In this document: positions 38,131 through 46,084 of the stretch, piece by piece
How the letters are laid out: every line of letters starts with the position of its first letter
How positions within the stretch are numbered: the stretch's first letter is position 1
Assembly: GCA_019694805.1 (NCBI GenBank)
Contig: JAIBBG010000006.1
Span: 51,178-115,177 of the forward strand
Length of the DNA: 64,000 nucleotides
Source of the DNA: Flavobacteriales bacterium
GTDB lineage: Bacteria > Bacteroidota > Bacteroidia > Flavobacteriales_D > Sanyastnellaceae
Direction: 5' to 3'
Position numbers and translations under genes: made by a program
The notes under the pieces: model-generated
What the model saw: only the letters and a program-made list of their open reading frames with translations
Database searches by the model: none
What the model was told of the DNA's origin: nothing

Positions 38131-38193
38131 ACCGACATGGTTTTTGATTGACCATTGATCAAACATTTGTCTTGTAACTAAAACATACAGGCC

Positions 38194-38631
38194 ATGTCAC
38201 TCATCAAGGCTAAAGAAAACAAAGGTGTTTCCGGTTTATTTCCGGAATTCTTCAGCACCGATTTTTTCAGCGATGACTTTTTTGGTCGTCCGATGACAAA
38301 ATGGGTGCCTGCAGTGAATATCAAAGAGAATTCAACTGCATTTGTTGTAGAGTTATCTGCTCCCGGATTTTCCAAGGAAGATTTCAAAATTGAAATTTCC
38401 GGTGAGGACCTCAACATTGAGGCGAGTAGGGAAGAAGAGAAGAATGAAAGCGGTGAAAGATTTACCAGGAAGGAATTTATAACCACTTCGTTCACAAGAT
38501 CCTTCAGGCTTCCACAGAATGTGAAAACAGATCATGTGGATGCCAAATACGAAAATGGCATTTTGAAATTGGTTCTCCCCAAACGTGAGGAAACCATGCA
38601 GTTTGGCCCTAAACAGGTCAAGATTTCATAG
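38194..38631 (+). CDS. Hsp20 / alpha-crystallin family small heat-shock protein
   Basis: 145-residue ATP-independent holdase chaperone. After a short N-terminal arm (ending DDFFGRPMTKWVPAVNIKE) the alpha-crystallin domain spans about 45-135. It includes VVELSAPGFSKEDFKIEISGEDLNIEA, the dimer loop and ESGERFTRKEF, then the conserved final segment HVDAKYENGILKLVLPKREE with the A-x-x-x-n-G-v-L type motif. Expression is likely stress-controlled; the intergenic palindrome at 38111-38130 is the obvious candidate site. A good terminator follows. Confidence 0.93.
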   Translation: MSLIKAKENKGVSGLFPEFFSTDFFSDDFFGRPMTKWVPAVNIKENSTAFVVELSAPGFSKEDFKIEISGEDLNIEASREEEKNESGERFTRKEFITTSFTRSFRLPQNVKTDHVDAKYENGILKLVLPKREETMQFGPKQVKIS

Positions 38632-38650
38632 ATCGTGGTGATTAAGATGA

Positions 38651-38680
38651 AGCCGCCCAATACCTTTGGGCGGCTTTTTC
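38651..38680 (+). terminator. Rho-independent terminator after hsp20
   Basis: AGCCGCCCAA pairs with TTGGGCGGCT around a short TACC loop, followed by TTTTTC. It lies 20 bases after the hsp20 stop and only 12 bases before the next start codon. Confidence 0.88.
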
Positions 38681-38691
38681 GTTAGAATAGA

Positions 38692-39432
38692 TTGGACATT
38701 CAATTACTTGTCATATTTTTTTTACTCACATTACTTGCAGAAATCGTAGGTACAGTAGGAGGTTTCGGCTCCTCTGTGTTTTTTGTTCCCATCGCAAGTT
38801 ATTTCCTCGATTTTCATTCTGTACTCGGCATTACTGTTTTGTTTCATATCCTGAGCAATCTGTCGAAAATTGTACTCTTCAGAGAAGGAATTGATAAAAG
38901 AACATTGTTGCTTGTAGGCATTCCATCAGTGATATTGGTGATTGTAGGTGCATGGTTTTCCGCTGAAATTGATTCTTCATTTCTTCAGTTTCTGCTTGCG
39001 TGTTTTCTCATCATTCTCAGTTTGTTTTTTTTAATCAGGAAAAAATTTGTAGTGAATCCAACAGTCTTCAATGGTGTTACCGGTGGAGCGCTTTCTGGTT
39101 TTATCGCCGGACTCGTAGGCACAGGCGGTGCATTGCGTGGAATTACCTTGGCCGCTTTTAACTTAGAAAAACATGTATTCATTGCGACCTCGGCAATGAT
39201 CGATTTATTCGTCGATGCAGCGAGATCAGTCGTATACATTGGTAATGGTTTTGTTCACAAACATGACCTTTACCTCATCCCAGTGTTGCTGATAGCGGCT
39301 TTCACAGGAACATGGCTTGGTAAAAAAATTGTCATGCGCATACCTCAGGAAAATTTCAGAACTATCGTTCTCGTGAGTATTCTTGTCATCGGAATTCTAT
39401 CGCTTTTTCAAAGCCATTTTGTTAATGTTTGA
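38692..39432 (+). CDS. TSUP family permease (TauE/SafE-like)
   Basis: 246-residue membrane protein of the sulfite exporter TauE/SafE superfamily. It has seven to eight helices, with the duplicated Gly-rich family motif visible as EIVGTVGGFGSSVFFVPIAS near the start and FIAGLVGTGGALRGITLAAF in the middle. It probably transports small sulfur- or carbon-containing anions. The start is a TTG. No in-frame ATG precedes the first helix, and the first helix begins at the third residue, so the alternative start is real or the gene begins at another non-ATG codon. It is 18 bases upstream of the kinase gene and likely in the same transcript. Confidence 0.8.
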   Translation: MDIQLLVIFFLLTLLAEIVGTVGGFGSSVFFVPIASYFLDFHSVLGITVLFHILSNLSKIVLFREGIDKRTLLLVGIPSVILVIVGAWFSAEIDSSFLQFLLACFLIILSLFFLIRKKFVVNPTVFNGVTGGALSGFIAGLVGTGGALRGITLAAFNLEKHVFIATSAMIDLFVDAARSVVYIGNGFVHKHDLYLIPVLLIAAFTGTWLGKKIVMRIPQENFRTIVLVSILVIGILSLFQSHFVNV

Positions 39433-39450
39433 ATGACCTAATCCGGAAAG

Positions 39451-40668
39451 ATGCAAACCAGAATTGAAACAAGATTTGAAACCATTTTTAATCATGTGAA
39501 TGAGGGAATTCTCATCGCAGATTCAAAGGGAATCATCATTTTGGCCAATCCTAAAGTGAATCAGATGTTCGGTTATTCCGATGGCGAACTGGTGGGAAAG
39601 GCTGTGGAAGTACTTGTGCCCAGAGAATTGGGCTCGGGCCATGTTGGCCATCGTGAGTCATATATGCGACATCCGGTGAAACGTCCAATGGGGAAGAATA
39701 TGATTCTTCATGGGCAAAGCCGGGACAATCGCAAGTTTCCCGTAGAAATCAGTTTGAGTTACTACGAAACAAGTGATGGTATTTATGCGATAGCATTCAT
39801 CATAGACATCACGGAACGATTCGAACAACAAGAAAAATTCAAACGCATCAACGCAGAGTTAAAATCACTGAATGAATCACTGGAGCGAAAAGTGGGAGAG
39901 CGTACGCTTGTCCTCAGAGAAGCTTTGCAAGAATTGGAAAATTCTCGTGATGAACTCAGCAATTCACTGGAGAAAGAAAAGGAATTGAATGAAATGAAAA
40001 CACGTTTCATTTCCATGGCTTCACATGAATTCAGAACGCCTCTAAGTACCATCATGTCTTCCGTTTCTTTGATAGGAAAATATCCAAAGGAAGAGGATCA
40101 GGAAAAGAGAGAAAAACATATTAACAGAATTAAGAACGCAGTTTCTGGTTTAACAGAAATCCTGAATGATTTTCTTTCCATCGGAAAACTTGAAGAAGGA
40201 AAAATCATCGCCAATCTTGCCACACACGATATCAATGCTTTGATTGATGAAGTGATTACCGAAATACAACCGATTTGTAAAGTTGGTCAGGTCATCACTT
40301 TCACAGATGGTACGCCATTGAATTTGATGGTCGACAAACAAATGATCCGCAATGTGATGTTTAACTTATTGTCCAATGCCATCAAGTTTTCACCTGAAGA
40401 TTCAGAAATACAAGTGGTTACTGGAAAAGCGGATGATCATGTGGTGATTTCAGTTGCGGATCATGGAATTGGTATCTCTGATGAAGACAAACTAAATTTG
40501 TTCGAACGTTTCTTCCGTGGACGTAATGTTTCGAATATTCAGGGTACAGGTCTGGGCTTACACATCGTAGCTAAATATCTCGAACTATTGAATGGTGATA
40601 TTTCATTCATCAGTGAACTCGGAATTGGAACCACTTTTACATTTAGAATTCCACTACAAAATTCATAA
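39451..40668 (+). CDS. Soluble PAS-domain sensor histidine kinase
   Basis: 405-residue cytoplasmic kinase without membrane helices. The PAS domain (about 6-125) matches the general type with VPRELGSGHVGHR and RPMG. A coiled-coil linker (about 130-180) precedes the HisKA domain, with phospho-acceptor His in SMASHEFRTPLS at about 192. The HATPase domain has NVMFNLLSNAIKFS, DHGIGIS and GTGLGLHI. It is three bases upstream of the REC-Crp regulator, its evident partner. The position resembles FixL, but the FixL heme-ligand His is not at the equivalent place (Arg, with His one residue before), so heme or oxygen sensing is unproven. Confidence 0.92.
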   Translation: MQTRIETRFETIFNHVNEGILIADSKGIIILANPKVNQMFGYSDGELVGKAVEVLVPRELGSGHVGHRESYMRHPVKRPMGKNMILHGQSRDNRKFPVEISLSYYETSDGIYAIAFIIDITERFEQQEKFKRINAELKSLNESLERKVGERTLVLREALQELENSRDELSNSLEKEKELNEMKTRFISMASHEFRTPLSTIMSSVSLIGKYPKEEDQEKREKHINRIKNAVSGLTEILNDFLSIGKLEEGKIIANLATHDINALIDEVITEIQPICKVGQVITFTDGTPLNLMVDKQMIRNVMFNLLSNAIKFSPEDSEIQVVTGKADDHVVISVADHGIGISDEDKLNLFERFFRGRNVSNIQGTGLGLHIVAKYLELLNGDISFISELGIGTTFTFRIPLQNS

Positions 40669-40671
40669 CCT

Positions 40672-41730
40672 ATGAAAAAAATCTTGCTTATAGAAGACAA
40701 TCAGGATGTAAGAGAGAATACCTCGGAAATCCTCGAACTTGCTGGGTATTCCGTTACAGCTGCTGAAAATGGCAAGGCTGGGGTGGAAGCTGCTTTGAAG
40801 GAAAAACCTGATTTGATTATTTGTGATATCATGATGCCTGTGCTCGACGGATACGGTGCTTTGCATTTGTTAAATAAGAATGAATCCACCGCTGCAATCC
40901 CATTTATTTTCCTCACAGCAAAAGCGGAAAGAATGGATATGCGCAAAGGGATGGAAATGGGTGCCGATGACTACATCACCAAACCGTTTGATGATGTCGA
41001 ATTGTTAAATGCAGTCGAAAGTCGTTTGCGCAAAGCTGAAGCCATGCGTCGTGAAATGAGACCGACTCAGGAGGATATGAATGAGATGCTCGGAAAAATT
41101 GATGGGATTGAAGACATCACCAAGATTTCTGATCGTCAACAAACTCGCCATTTCAGAAAGAAAGATATCATCTTCAGAGAAGGTGATTCGCCTGCTGGTC
41201 TCTATTTGTTGAATTCTGGTAAAATTAAAATTTACAAGAGTCATGAACTGGGTAAGGATCTCATCTTAAAACTCCTTCAACCTGGCGATTTCTTTGGTTA
41301 TATGGCCTTACTGGATGATGAATTTCATTTGATTACAGCAGAGGCACTTGAAGATTGTGAACTCACCATTTTCCCTCCTGAAGATTTTTACAAATTGCTC
41401 ACACATCCTCAAGTCATGCAACAATTTGTGCGCATGTTGGCAGGAAACATCCAATCAGAACAAGATAAACTGATGGCTCTCGCATATAGCAGTGTGCGCA
41501 AACGTACCGCAGAAGCATTGTTGGAGTTGCGCGCGAGATATCATGATATCAAATCAGAAAAACCGTTTTCAATGGCCATTGCGAGGGAAGACCTTGCGAA
41601 TATGGTCGGAACAGCTACTGAGTCGCTCATTAGAACGCTCAGCGATTTTCGGAGTGAAGGTATTATTGAGATCAGTGGTTCTACCATTACAGTAGTGAAT
41701 GTTCCTCGTTTGGAAAGGATGAAAAACTAA
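40672..41730 (+). CDS. Response regulator fused to Crp/Fnr-family DNA-binding protein
   Basis: 352-residue transcription factor: receiver domain (1-120; IEDNQD acidic pocket, phospho-acceptor Asp near 52 in CDIMMP, Thr in FLTAKA, Lys in ITKPFDD), then a cyclic-nucleotide-binding-like domain (about 155-265, FREGDSPAGLYLLNSGKIKIYK), then a Crp-type winged helix. In the recognition helix GTATESLIRTLS the Glu and Arg that contact TGA/TCA half-sites in Crp and Fnr are present. No N-terminal cysteine cluster for Fe-S is visible. It lies directly behind the PAS kinase and beside usp and the cbb3 locus, the classical target set of FixK/Fnr regulators. Confidence 0.92.
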   Translation: MKKILLIEDNQDVRENTSEILELAGYSVTAAENGKAGVEAALKEKPDLIICDIMMPVLDGYGALHLLNKNESTAAIPFIFLTAKAERMDMRKGMEMGADDYITKPFDDVELLNAVESRLRKAEAMRREMRPTQEDMNEMLGKIDGIEDITKISDRQQTRHFRKKDIIFREGDSPAGLYLLNSGKIKIYKSHELGKDLILKLLQPGDFFGYMALLDDEFHLITAEALEDCELTIFPPEDFYKLLTHPQVMQQFVRMLAGNIQSEQDKLMALAYSSVRKRTAEALLELRARYHDIKSEKPFSMAIAREDLANMVGTATESLIRTLSDFRSEGIIEISGSTITVVNVPRLERMKN

Positions 41731-41838
41731 GTGTTGCCATACATGATCGGATGTGAAGACTTGTTTTTCATTTCTTAAAATCATGATATGGGTTAAAAGG
41801 AGGGTATTCCATCTGATTCTTCTATGTTAAATAACATA

Positions 41839-41868
41839 GCCGGCGCATTCATGACGCCGGTTTTTTTT
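41839..41868 (+). terminator. Rho-independent terminator after the REC-Crp gene
   Basis: CCGGCG-type stem (bases about 41840-41846 with 41854-41860) and a run of eight T. It closes the TSUP-kinase-regulator transcript. Confidence 0.88.
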
Positions 41869-41919
41869 GGCCTCTTCTACTGGATTGACGCACTAACCTC
41901 GATCCCGAAATCTCTTTAC

Positions 41920-41931
41920 TGACAAATATCA
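41920..41931. promoter_or_regulatory. Candidate Crp/Fnr-type site upstream of the usp gene
   Basis: TGAC-AAAT-ATCA fits TGA-N6-TCA, the core of Fnr/Crp sites, with one asymmetric base. The centre is 80.5 bases before the ATG at 42006, nearly the same distance as the site before ccoS. Predicted ligand: the REC-Crp protein encoded at 40672-41730. Confidence 0.35.
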
Positions 41932-41968
41932 CCTCACGCATTGAGCCGCCTCACCGGCTTTTCCATTG

Positions 41969-41994
41969 TTATTCAGGTAATTCGTACCGAATAA
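41969..41994. promoter_or_regulatory. 26-base inverted repeat just upstream of the usp gene
   Basis: TTATTC pairs with GAATAA and, after one bulged A, GGTA with TACC around a five-base loop. It ends 11 bases before the start codon, over the expected ribosome-binding or transcription-start region. Confidence 0.45.
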
Positions 41995-42005
41995 CACACA
42001 TTGGA

Positions 42006-42842
42006 ATGAAGAACATCCTCGCCACAACGGATTTCACACCGGACTCGCTTCGAGCTGTGAAATACGCAGCCCGACTCGCTAAAGACGCCGGAGCTAAACT
42101 CACTGTGCTTCATGCCACTCATATTCCAGTCGTGAGTGATACCTATTTTGATGTTCGTGTCACCCTTGAGGAATTAAAAAACGAGGATGAAAAAAGTTTG
42201 ACTGAACTGGTCAACAAACTTCAGGATGAATTTGGTCCAGAGTTGAAGATCAACAAAAAACTTCAAATCGGATTCACCACGGATGTGATTCGAGAAACCA
42301 TCAAAAAAGGTGAAATCAGTCTTGTAGTCATGGGACTTACTCACAGCGATAAATTCAGTGAGGTGGTATTCGGAAGCACGTCAACTTCTCTTGCAGGCAC
42401 AGTGGATGTCCCAGTATTGATTGTGCCTGATAAGGCTGTGTACAAACCTTGGAATTATGTTGCGTTTGCTTTTGATCAGTACAATATTCCTACAGGAACT
42501 GGTTTAAGAATTTTGCGTGAACTTATCAATATGGATGGTTCCAAGTTGCGTTTTGTTCATGTGAACGACAACGTCTTCAATGACGATGATGATAAACAAC
42601 TTGCGCCTTTGTACAAATTGTTTAAAGGCGTAGATATGAAAACCTATTTCCTGAGGCATTCTCCAGGCAGAACCATGGAAGTGTTGATGGATTGGGTGCG
42701 CAGGCACAAGGCCTCCGCAGTAGTCATGGTTGCCAGAAAACACAATATACTCTGGCATATATTCAATGAAAGCAGCACAAAGAAAATGGCATTCAGATCA
42801 AATGTGCCGGTGTTGGTATTGTCGGAAAAAAAGAACCATTAA
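42006..42842 (+). CDS. Tandem UspA universal stress protein
   Basis: 278 residues containing two UspA folds. The first (about 1-142) begins MKNILATTDFTPDSLRAVKYA and ends with the ATP-binding-type motif MGLTHSDKFSEVVFGSTSTSLAGTVDVPVLIVP. The second (about 148-278) is more diverged, ends KKMAFRSNVPVLVLSEK, and has lost the glycine loop. Tandem Usp proteins beside cbb3 or Fnr-regulated genes are common. The gene has its own upstream region with an Fnr-like half-site pair and a strong inverted repeat. The small gene at 42854 follows after 11 bases. Confidence 0.88.
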   Translation: MKNILATTDFTPDSLRAVKYAARLAKDAGAKLTVLHATHIPVVSDTYFDVRVTLEELKNEDEKSLTELVNKLQDEFGPELKINKKLQIGFTTDVIRETIKKGEISLVVMGLTHSDKFSEVVFGSTSTSLAGTVDVPVLIVPDKAVYKPWNYVAFAFDQYNIPTGTGLRILRELINMDGSKLRFVHVNDNVFNDDDDKQLAPLYKLFKGVDMKTYFLRHSPGRTMEVLMDWVRRHKASAVVMVARKHNILWHIFNESSTKKMAFRSNVPVLVLSEKKNH

Positions 42843-42853
42843 CACCTAAGAAA

Positions 42854-43261
42854 ATGACATTAACCCTCAAAAGGAATGTTTTGATATCGAACTTGCAAAG
42901 GGCGTTCGCCGAGCATTTTCCATTCATCAAAATTGAGTTTTTCTCACAACCTCATGCGAAAGGAAAACCTACTTCGGCGAAACTGATGATTCCTTCGAAC
43001 AGGACATTATCCGAAATCAGGTCTTTCGCCAAAGAGGGCGAATTGGAAGTGAATCCTGATATGACTGTAGATCAACTCGAACAAGTTTTCGAAAATAAAT
43101 TCGGATTGTATGTACAGGTATTCAGAAAGTCGGGCAGAATCTGGCTGGAAACTACTGCAACAGATGAATGGACTCTCAGTCGTCAAAATCAGGAAGGCAG
43201 AGAATTGTCCGATGGACCTAAAGAAGATGGAGAAATTCCTGATTACCACGAACAGGAATAG
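42854..43261 (+). CDS. Conserved hypothetical protein beside cbb3 locus
   Basis: 135-residue soluble protein with no assigned domain. Two halves can be seen: a basic N-terminal alpha/beta region (NLQRAFAEHFPFIKIEFFSQPHAKGKPT, split here by Pro/His) and a middle segment with VNPDMTVDQLEQVFENKFGLYVQVFRKSGRIW. The acidic tail is GPKEDGEIPDYHEQE. It is embedded between usp and ccoI with gaps of 11 and 2 bases, so it is translated with them. A role in cytochrome oxidase regulation or copper handling is only suggested by position. Confidence 0.65.
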   Translation: MTLTLKRNVLISNLQRAFAEHFPFIKIEFFSQPHAKGKPTSAKLMIPSNRTLSEIRSFAKEGELEVNPDMTVDQLEQVFENKFGLYVQVFRKSGRIWLETTATDEWTLSRQNQEGRELSDGPKEDGEIPDYHEQE

Positions 43262-43263
43262 TC

Positions 43264-45675
43264 ATGGAAAGTGCAAGGCAACAGACGCAGACAGTTTGCT
43301 ATCACTGCGGTGAAGTCTGCAAGGAAGACCTCGTCATGACAGATGATCATGCATTTTGTTGTGATGGCTGCAAGGTGGTCTATGAATTACTGAAGGAGAA
43401 CAATCTTTGCTCGTACTACAGCATCGATCAACATGCAGGTATCTCACCTAAACTGAAAAATTTTCAGGGAAGATTCAATTACCTGGATGATCCTGTTGTT
43501 CAACAAAAACTCATCAGGTTCAATGATGGTGAAACCACTGTTGTGGTTTTCAGTCTACCTCAAATGCATTGCAGTTCCTGCGTTTGGTTGTTGGAACACC
43601 TCTATAAACTGGATGAGGGTATTTCCCAATCGAGAACAGAATTTTTAAGGAAGGAAATCACCATTCACTACAATCCTCAGGTAACAACCATGAGAAAAGT
43701 GGTGGAACTGTTGACAACCCTTGGTTATGAGCCTCTGCTGAGTCTCGATAACTTGAGTGGTAAAGAACAGAAGTCGCCGCAGCGTGTGCGTGTTTACAGA
43801 ATAGCTGTTGCCGGTTTTTGCTTCGCAAATATCATGATGCTCAGTTTTCCTGAGTATTTCCATATTACTGAAGAAGGAGATCATCAATTACAAACTTTCT
43901 TCTCTTATCTCAATCTCGCTATCTCGCTACCCGTATTGATCTATAGCGGTGGTGAGTTTTTTCAATCGGCTTGGCAATCACTTCGTGCAAAATTTCTCAA
44001 TATCGACGTGCCTTTGGTTTTGTCGATTCTGATCACCTTCGTGAGAAGTGTTTATGAAATCGTAAGCGGAACCGGCGCTGGATATCTGGACTCTATGTCG
44101 GGTATTATTTTCTTTATGCTGGTAGGGAGATATTTTCAGGAAAAAACACACCATGCCCTGCAATTTGATAGAAACTATAAAAGCTTTTTCCCTATCAGCA
44201 TCATGTTGCGCAAAGGGAAGGAAACAGAAGAGAGTATTCCTCTCACCAATCTGAGTGTTGGCGATGTTATGGTTATCCACTCTCAAGAATTGGTTCCAGC
44301 CGACAGTAAGCTGCTGAGTGATGAAGCTCATGTGGACTACAGCTTTGTTACCGGTGAATCGGCGCCGGTTAAGATTCGCAAAGGCGAGTTGATCTATGCC
44401 GGCGGCAAACAAACCGGTGGAGCTATTGAATGTGAGGTGCTTCGAGAAGTATCACAGAGTTATCTCACAGGATTATGGAATCGCGATGCTTTCAATAAAG
44501 GTGAAAAGGTGCATACGACTTTCATCGACCGCTTGGCCAGAAATTTTACCATCTTCCTTTTGGCTCTGTCCGTTGGAGGATTTTTCTATTGGCTTCCCAC
44601 CGATATGACCCGTGGTTTGAATGCACTTACCACAGTATTGATCGTAGCATGTCCATGCGCGTTGTTGCTTTCTGCAACATTTACCAACGGTGCTATCATG
44701 CGCATTTTTAGTCGAAATAAATTCTATTTGAAAAATCCGGCGGTCATTGAGTCGCTGGCTAAAGTGGATCATATCGTTTTGGATAAAACAGGAACGATCA
44801 CCAACAATGTAATCAAAGTGAAATTCTATGGTGATGAGCTTGGTGAAGTTGAACTTGAAAAGGTGTATTCGTTGGTAAGACATTCCAATCACCCACTGAG
44901 TAAATCGCTCACATCGCACTTGTCATTTTGTGATGCACGTCCGGTCACAGATTATGTAGAAATACCCGGTAGCGGATTGTCTGGTCGGGTAGATGGCATT
45001 GAAGTGAAAATTGGTAATGCTGCATTTTGTGATGTGGATGATCAAAGTAAAACATCATTTCATGGTGCTCGCGTTCATGTGGTGATACTCGGACATTATG
45101 CTGGTTATTTCGGATTTGAAAGAAGTTTCAGAACTGGTGCTCCCGAAGTCATTGATGGTATGAAGTCAGCAGCTTCACTTTCATTCTTGAGTGGTGACAA
45201 TGAAGCAGAACGTGAATCGCTTCAAAAGCTTGCCGGAGCGAATACTCCCATGTTCTTCCATCAGACACCTGAAAACAAAATGGATTATGTAAAATCCTTA
45301 CAGGATGATGGTGCTTTTGTCGCCATGGTCGGCGATGGGTTGAATGATTCAGGTGCATTGCAGCAAAGTCAGGTGGGTATTGCCGTTTCTGATGATGTCA
45401 ATAATTTCTCACCTGCATGTGATGCCATTTTGGAAGGTTCAGCATTTGGTAACCTGGATAGATTATTCCAACTTGCAAAACATGCCCAACGAATTATTCT
45501 CGCCAGTTTCGGGCTATCACTCCTATACAATGTGGTCGGATTGTCTTTTGCTGTTACCGGTACATTGTCGCCGGTTGTTGCAGCGATACTTATGCCCATC
45601 AGTTCGATCAGCATCATACTTTTTACCAATGGACTGAGTCATTTATCAGCGCTCAAACTGAAACTGAATCATTGA
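43264..45675 (+). CDS. ccoI: Cu+-exporting P1B-type ATPase CcoI (FixI-like)
   Basis: 803-residue copper pump needed to supply copper to cbb3 oxidase. The N-terminus has a cysteine-rich module (CYHCGEVC and CCDGCK, first 40 residues) and an HMA-type domain with MHCSSCVWLLE (near 101-111). Six to eight membrane helices follow. The catalytic features are TGESAPV, CPC in VACPCALLLSAT (near 462), DKTGT (near 505), SNHPLSKS and GDGLNDSG (near 689). The cysteine-rich N-module plus HMA is typical of CcoI rather than of CopA. It is two bases behind the 135-residue gene and upstream of ccoS. Confidence 0.95.
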   Translation: MESARQQTQTVCYHCGEVCKEDLVMTDDHAFCCDGCKVVYELLKENNLCSYYSIDQHAGISPKLKNFQGRFNYLDDPVVQQKLIRFNDGETTVVVFSLPQMHCSSCVWLLEHLYKLDEGISQSRTEFLRKEITIHYNPQVTTMRKVVELLTTLGYEPLLSLDNLSGKEQKSPQRVRVYRIAVAGFCFANIMMLSFPEYFHITEEGDHQLQTFFSYLNLAISLPVLIYSGGEFFQSAWQSLRAKFLNIDVPLVLSILITFVRSVYEIVSGTGAGYLDSMSGIIFFMLVGRYFQEKTHHALQFDRNYKSFFPISIMLRKGKETEESIPLTNLSVGDVMVIHSQELVPADSKLLSDEAHVDYSFVTGESAPVKIRKGELIYAGGKQTGGAIECEVLREVSQSYLTGLWNRDAFNKGEKVHTTFIDRLARNFTIFLLALSVGGFFYWLPTDMTRGLNALTTVLIVACPCALLLSATFTNGAIMRIFSRNKFYLKNPAVIESLAKVDHIVLDKTGTITNNVIKVKFYGDELGEVELEKVYSLVRHSNHPLSKSLTSHLSFCDARPVTDYVEIPGSGLSGRVDGIEVKIGNAAFCDVDDQSKTSFHGARVHVVILGHYAGYFGFERSFRTGAPEVIDGMKSAASLSFLSGDNEAERESLQKLAGANTPMFFHQTPENKMDYVKSLQDDGAFVAMVGDGLNDSGALQQSQVGIAVSDDVNNFSPACDAILEGSAFGNLDRLFQLAKHAQRIILASFGLSLLYNVVGLSFAVTGTLSPVVAAILMPISSISIILFTNGLSHLSALKLKLNH

Positions 45676-45814
45676 TTCAGTAGTTGATCCCAGCTATAAA
45701 AGGTTTTCACACTCAAAGTATGGGGTGGCAATTCTATGCCTGACAATTATCAGTTTGTTGGATTTGAACTTGCCGAACTCGAAAGTGAAAATCTCTTCTC
45801 ATCAGGTTTCCCCA

Positions 45815-45826
45815 TGATTTAGATCA
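45815..45826. promoter_or_regulatory. Candidate Crp/Fnr-type site upstream of ccoS
   Basis: TGAT-TTAG-ATCA, a perfectly symmetrical TGAT-N4-ATCA core of Fnr-type sites. It sits in the only sizable gap (226 bases) of the cbb3 locus. The centre is 81.5 bases upstream of the ccoS ATG. A weak -7-like TTCCTTTG follows at 45872-45879, which would place the site near -65, an activator position. Confidence 0.45.
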
Positions 45827-45901
45827 CTTTCAAAACTAACGGCTATCACGATGCACACTAGGCCATGAATATTCCTTTGAACAGGTAAAAAATCATAAAA
45901 G

Positions 45902-46084
45902 ATGAGTGCCATTTACATACTGATCGGAGCGAGTTTATCACTGGCAGTTGGCTTTCTCTTCGCATTTATCAAAAACGCGAAAGCAGGTCAATTTGACGAT
46001 GACTACACGCCGTCCATTCGAATGTTGATGGACGATGAAATACCAACAGAAGACACATCCAAACAAACCAATACTAATCTATGA
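45902..46084 (+). CDS. ccoS: cbb3 oxidase maturation protein CcoS
   Basis: 60-residue single-helix protein required for heme/copper cofactor insertion into cbb3 oxidase. The membrane helix is at about 3-23 (IYILIGASLSLAVGFLFAF). The family sequence AGQFDDDYTPSIRMLMDDE follows, close to the CcoS consensus in which the helix is followed by a G-Q-F/Y-D-D motif. Its stop overlaps the ccoN start (ATGA), so translation is coupled. Confidence 0.93.
   Translation: MSAIYILIGASLSLAVGFLFAFIKNAKAGQFDDDYTPSIRMLMDDEIPTEDTSKQTNTNL

Noticed and set aside
39451..40668. FixL-type heme PAS domain
   Set aside because: The heme-ligand His of FixL is Arg at the aligned place and the sequence fits a general PAS type with GHR and RPMG; kept only as a PAS kinase.
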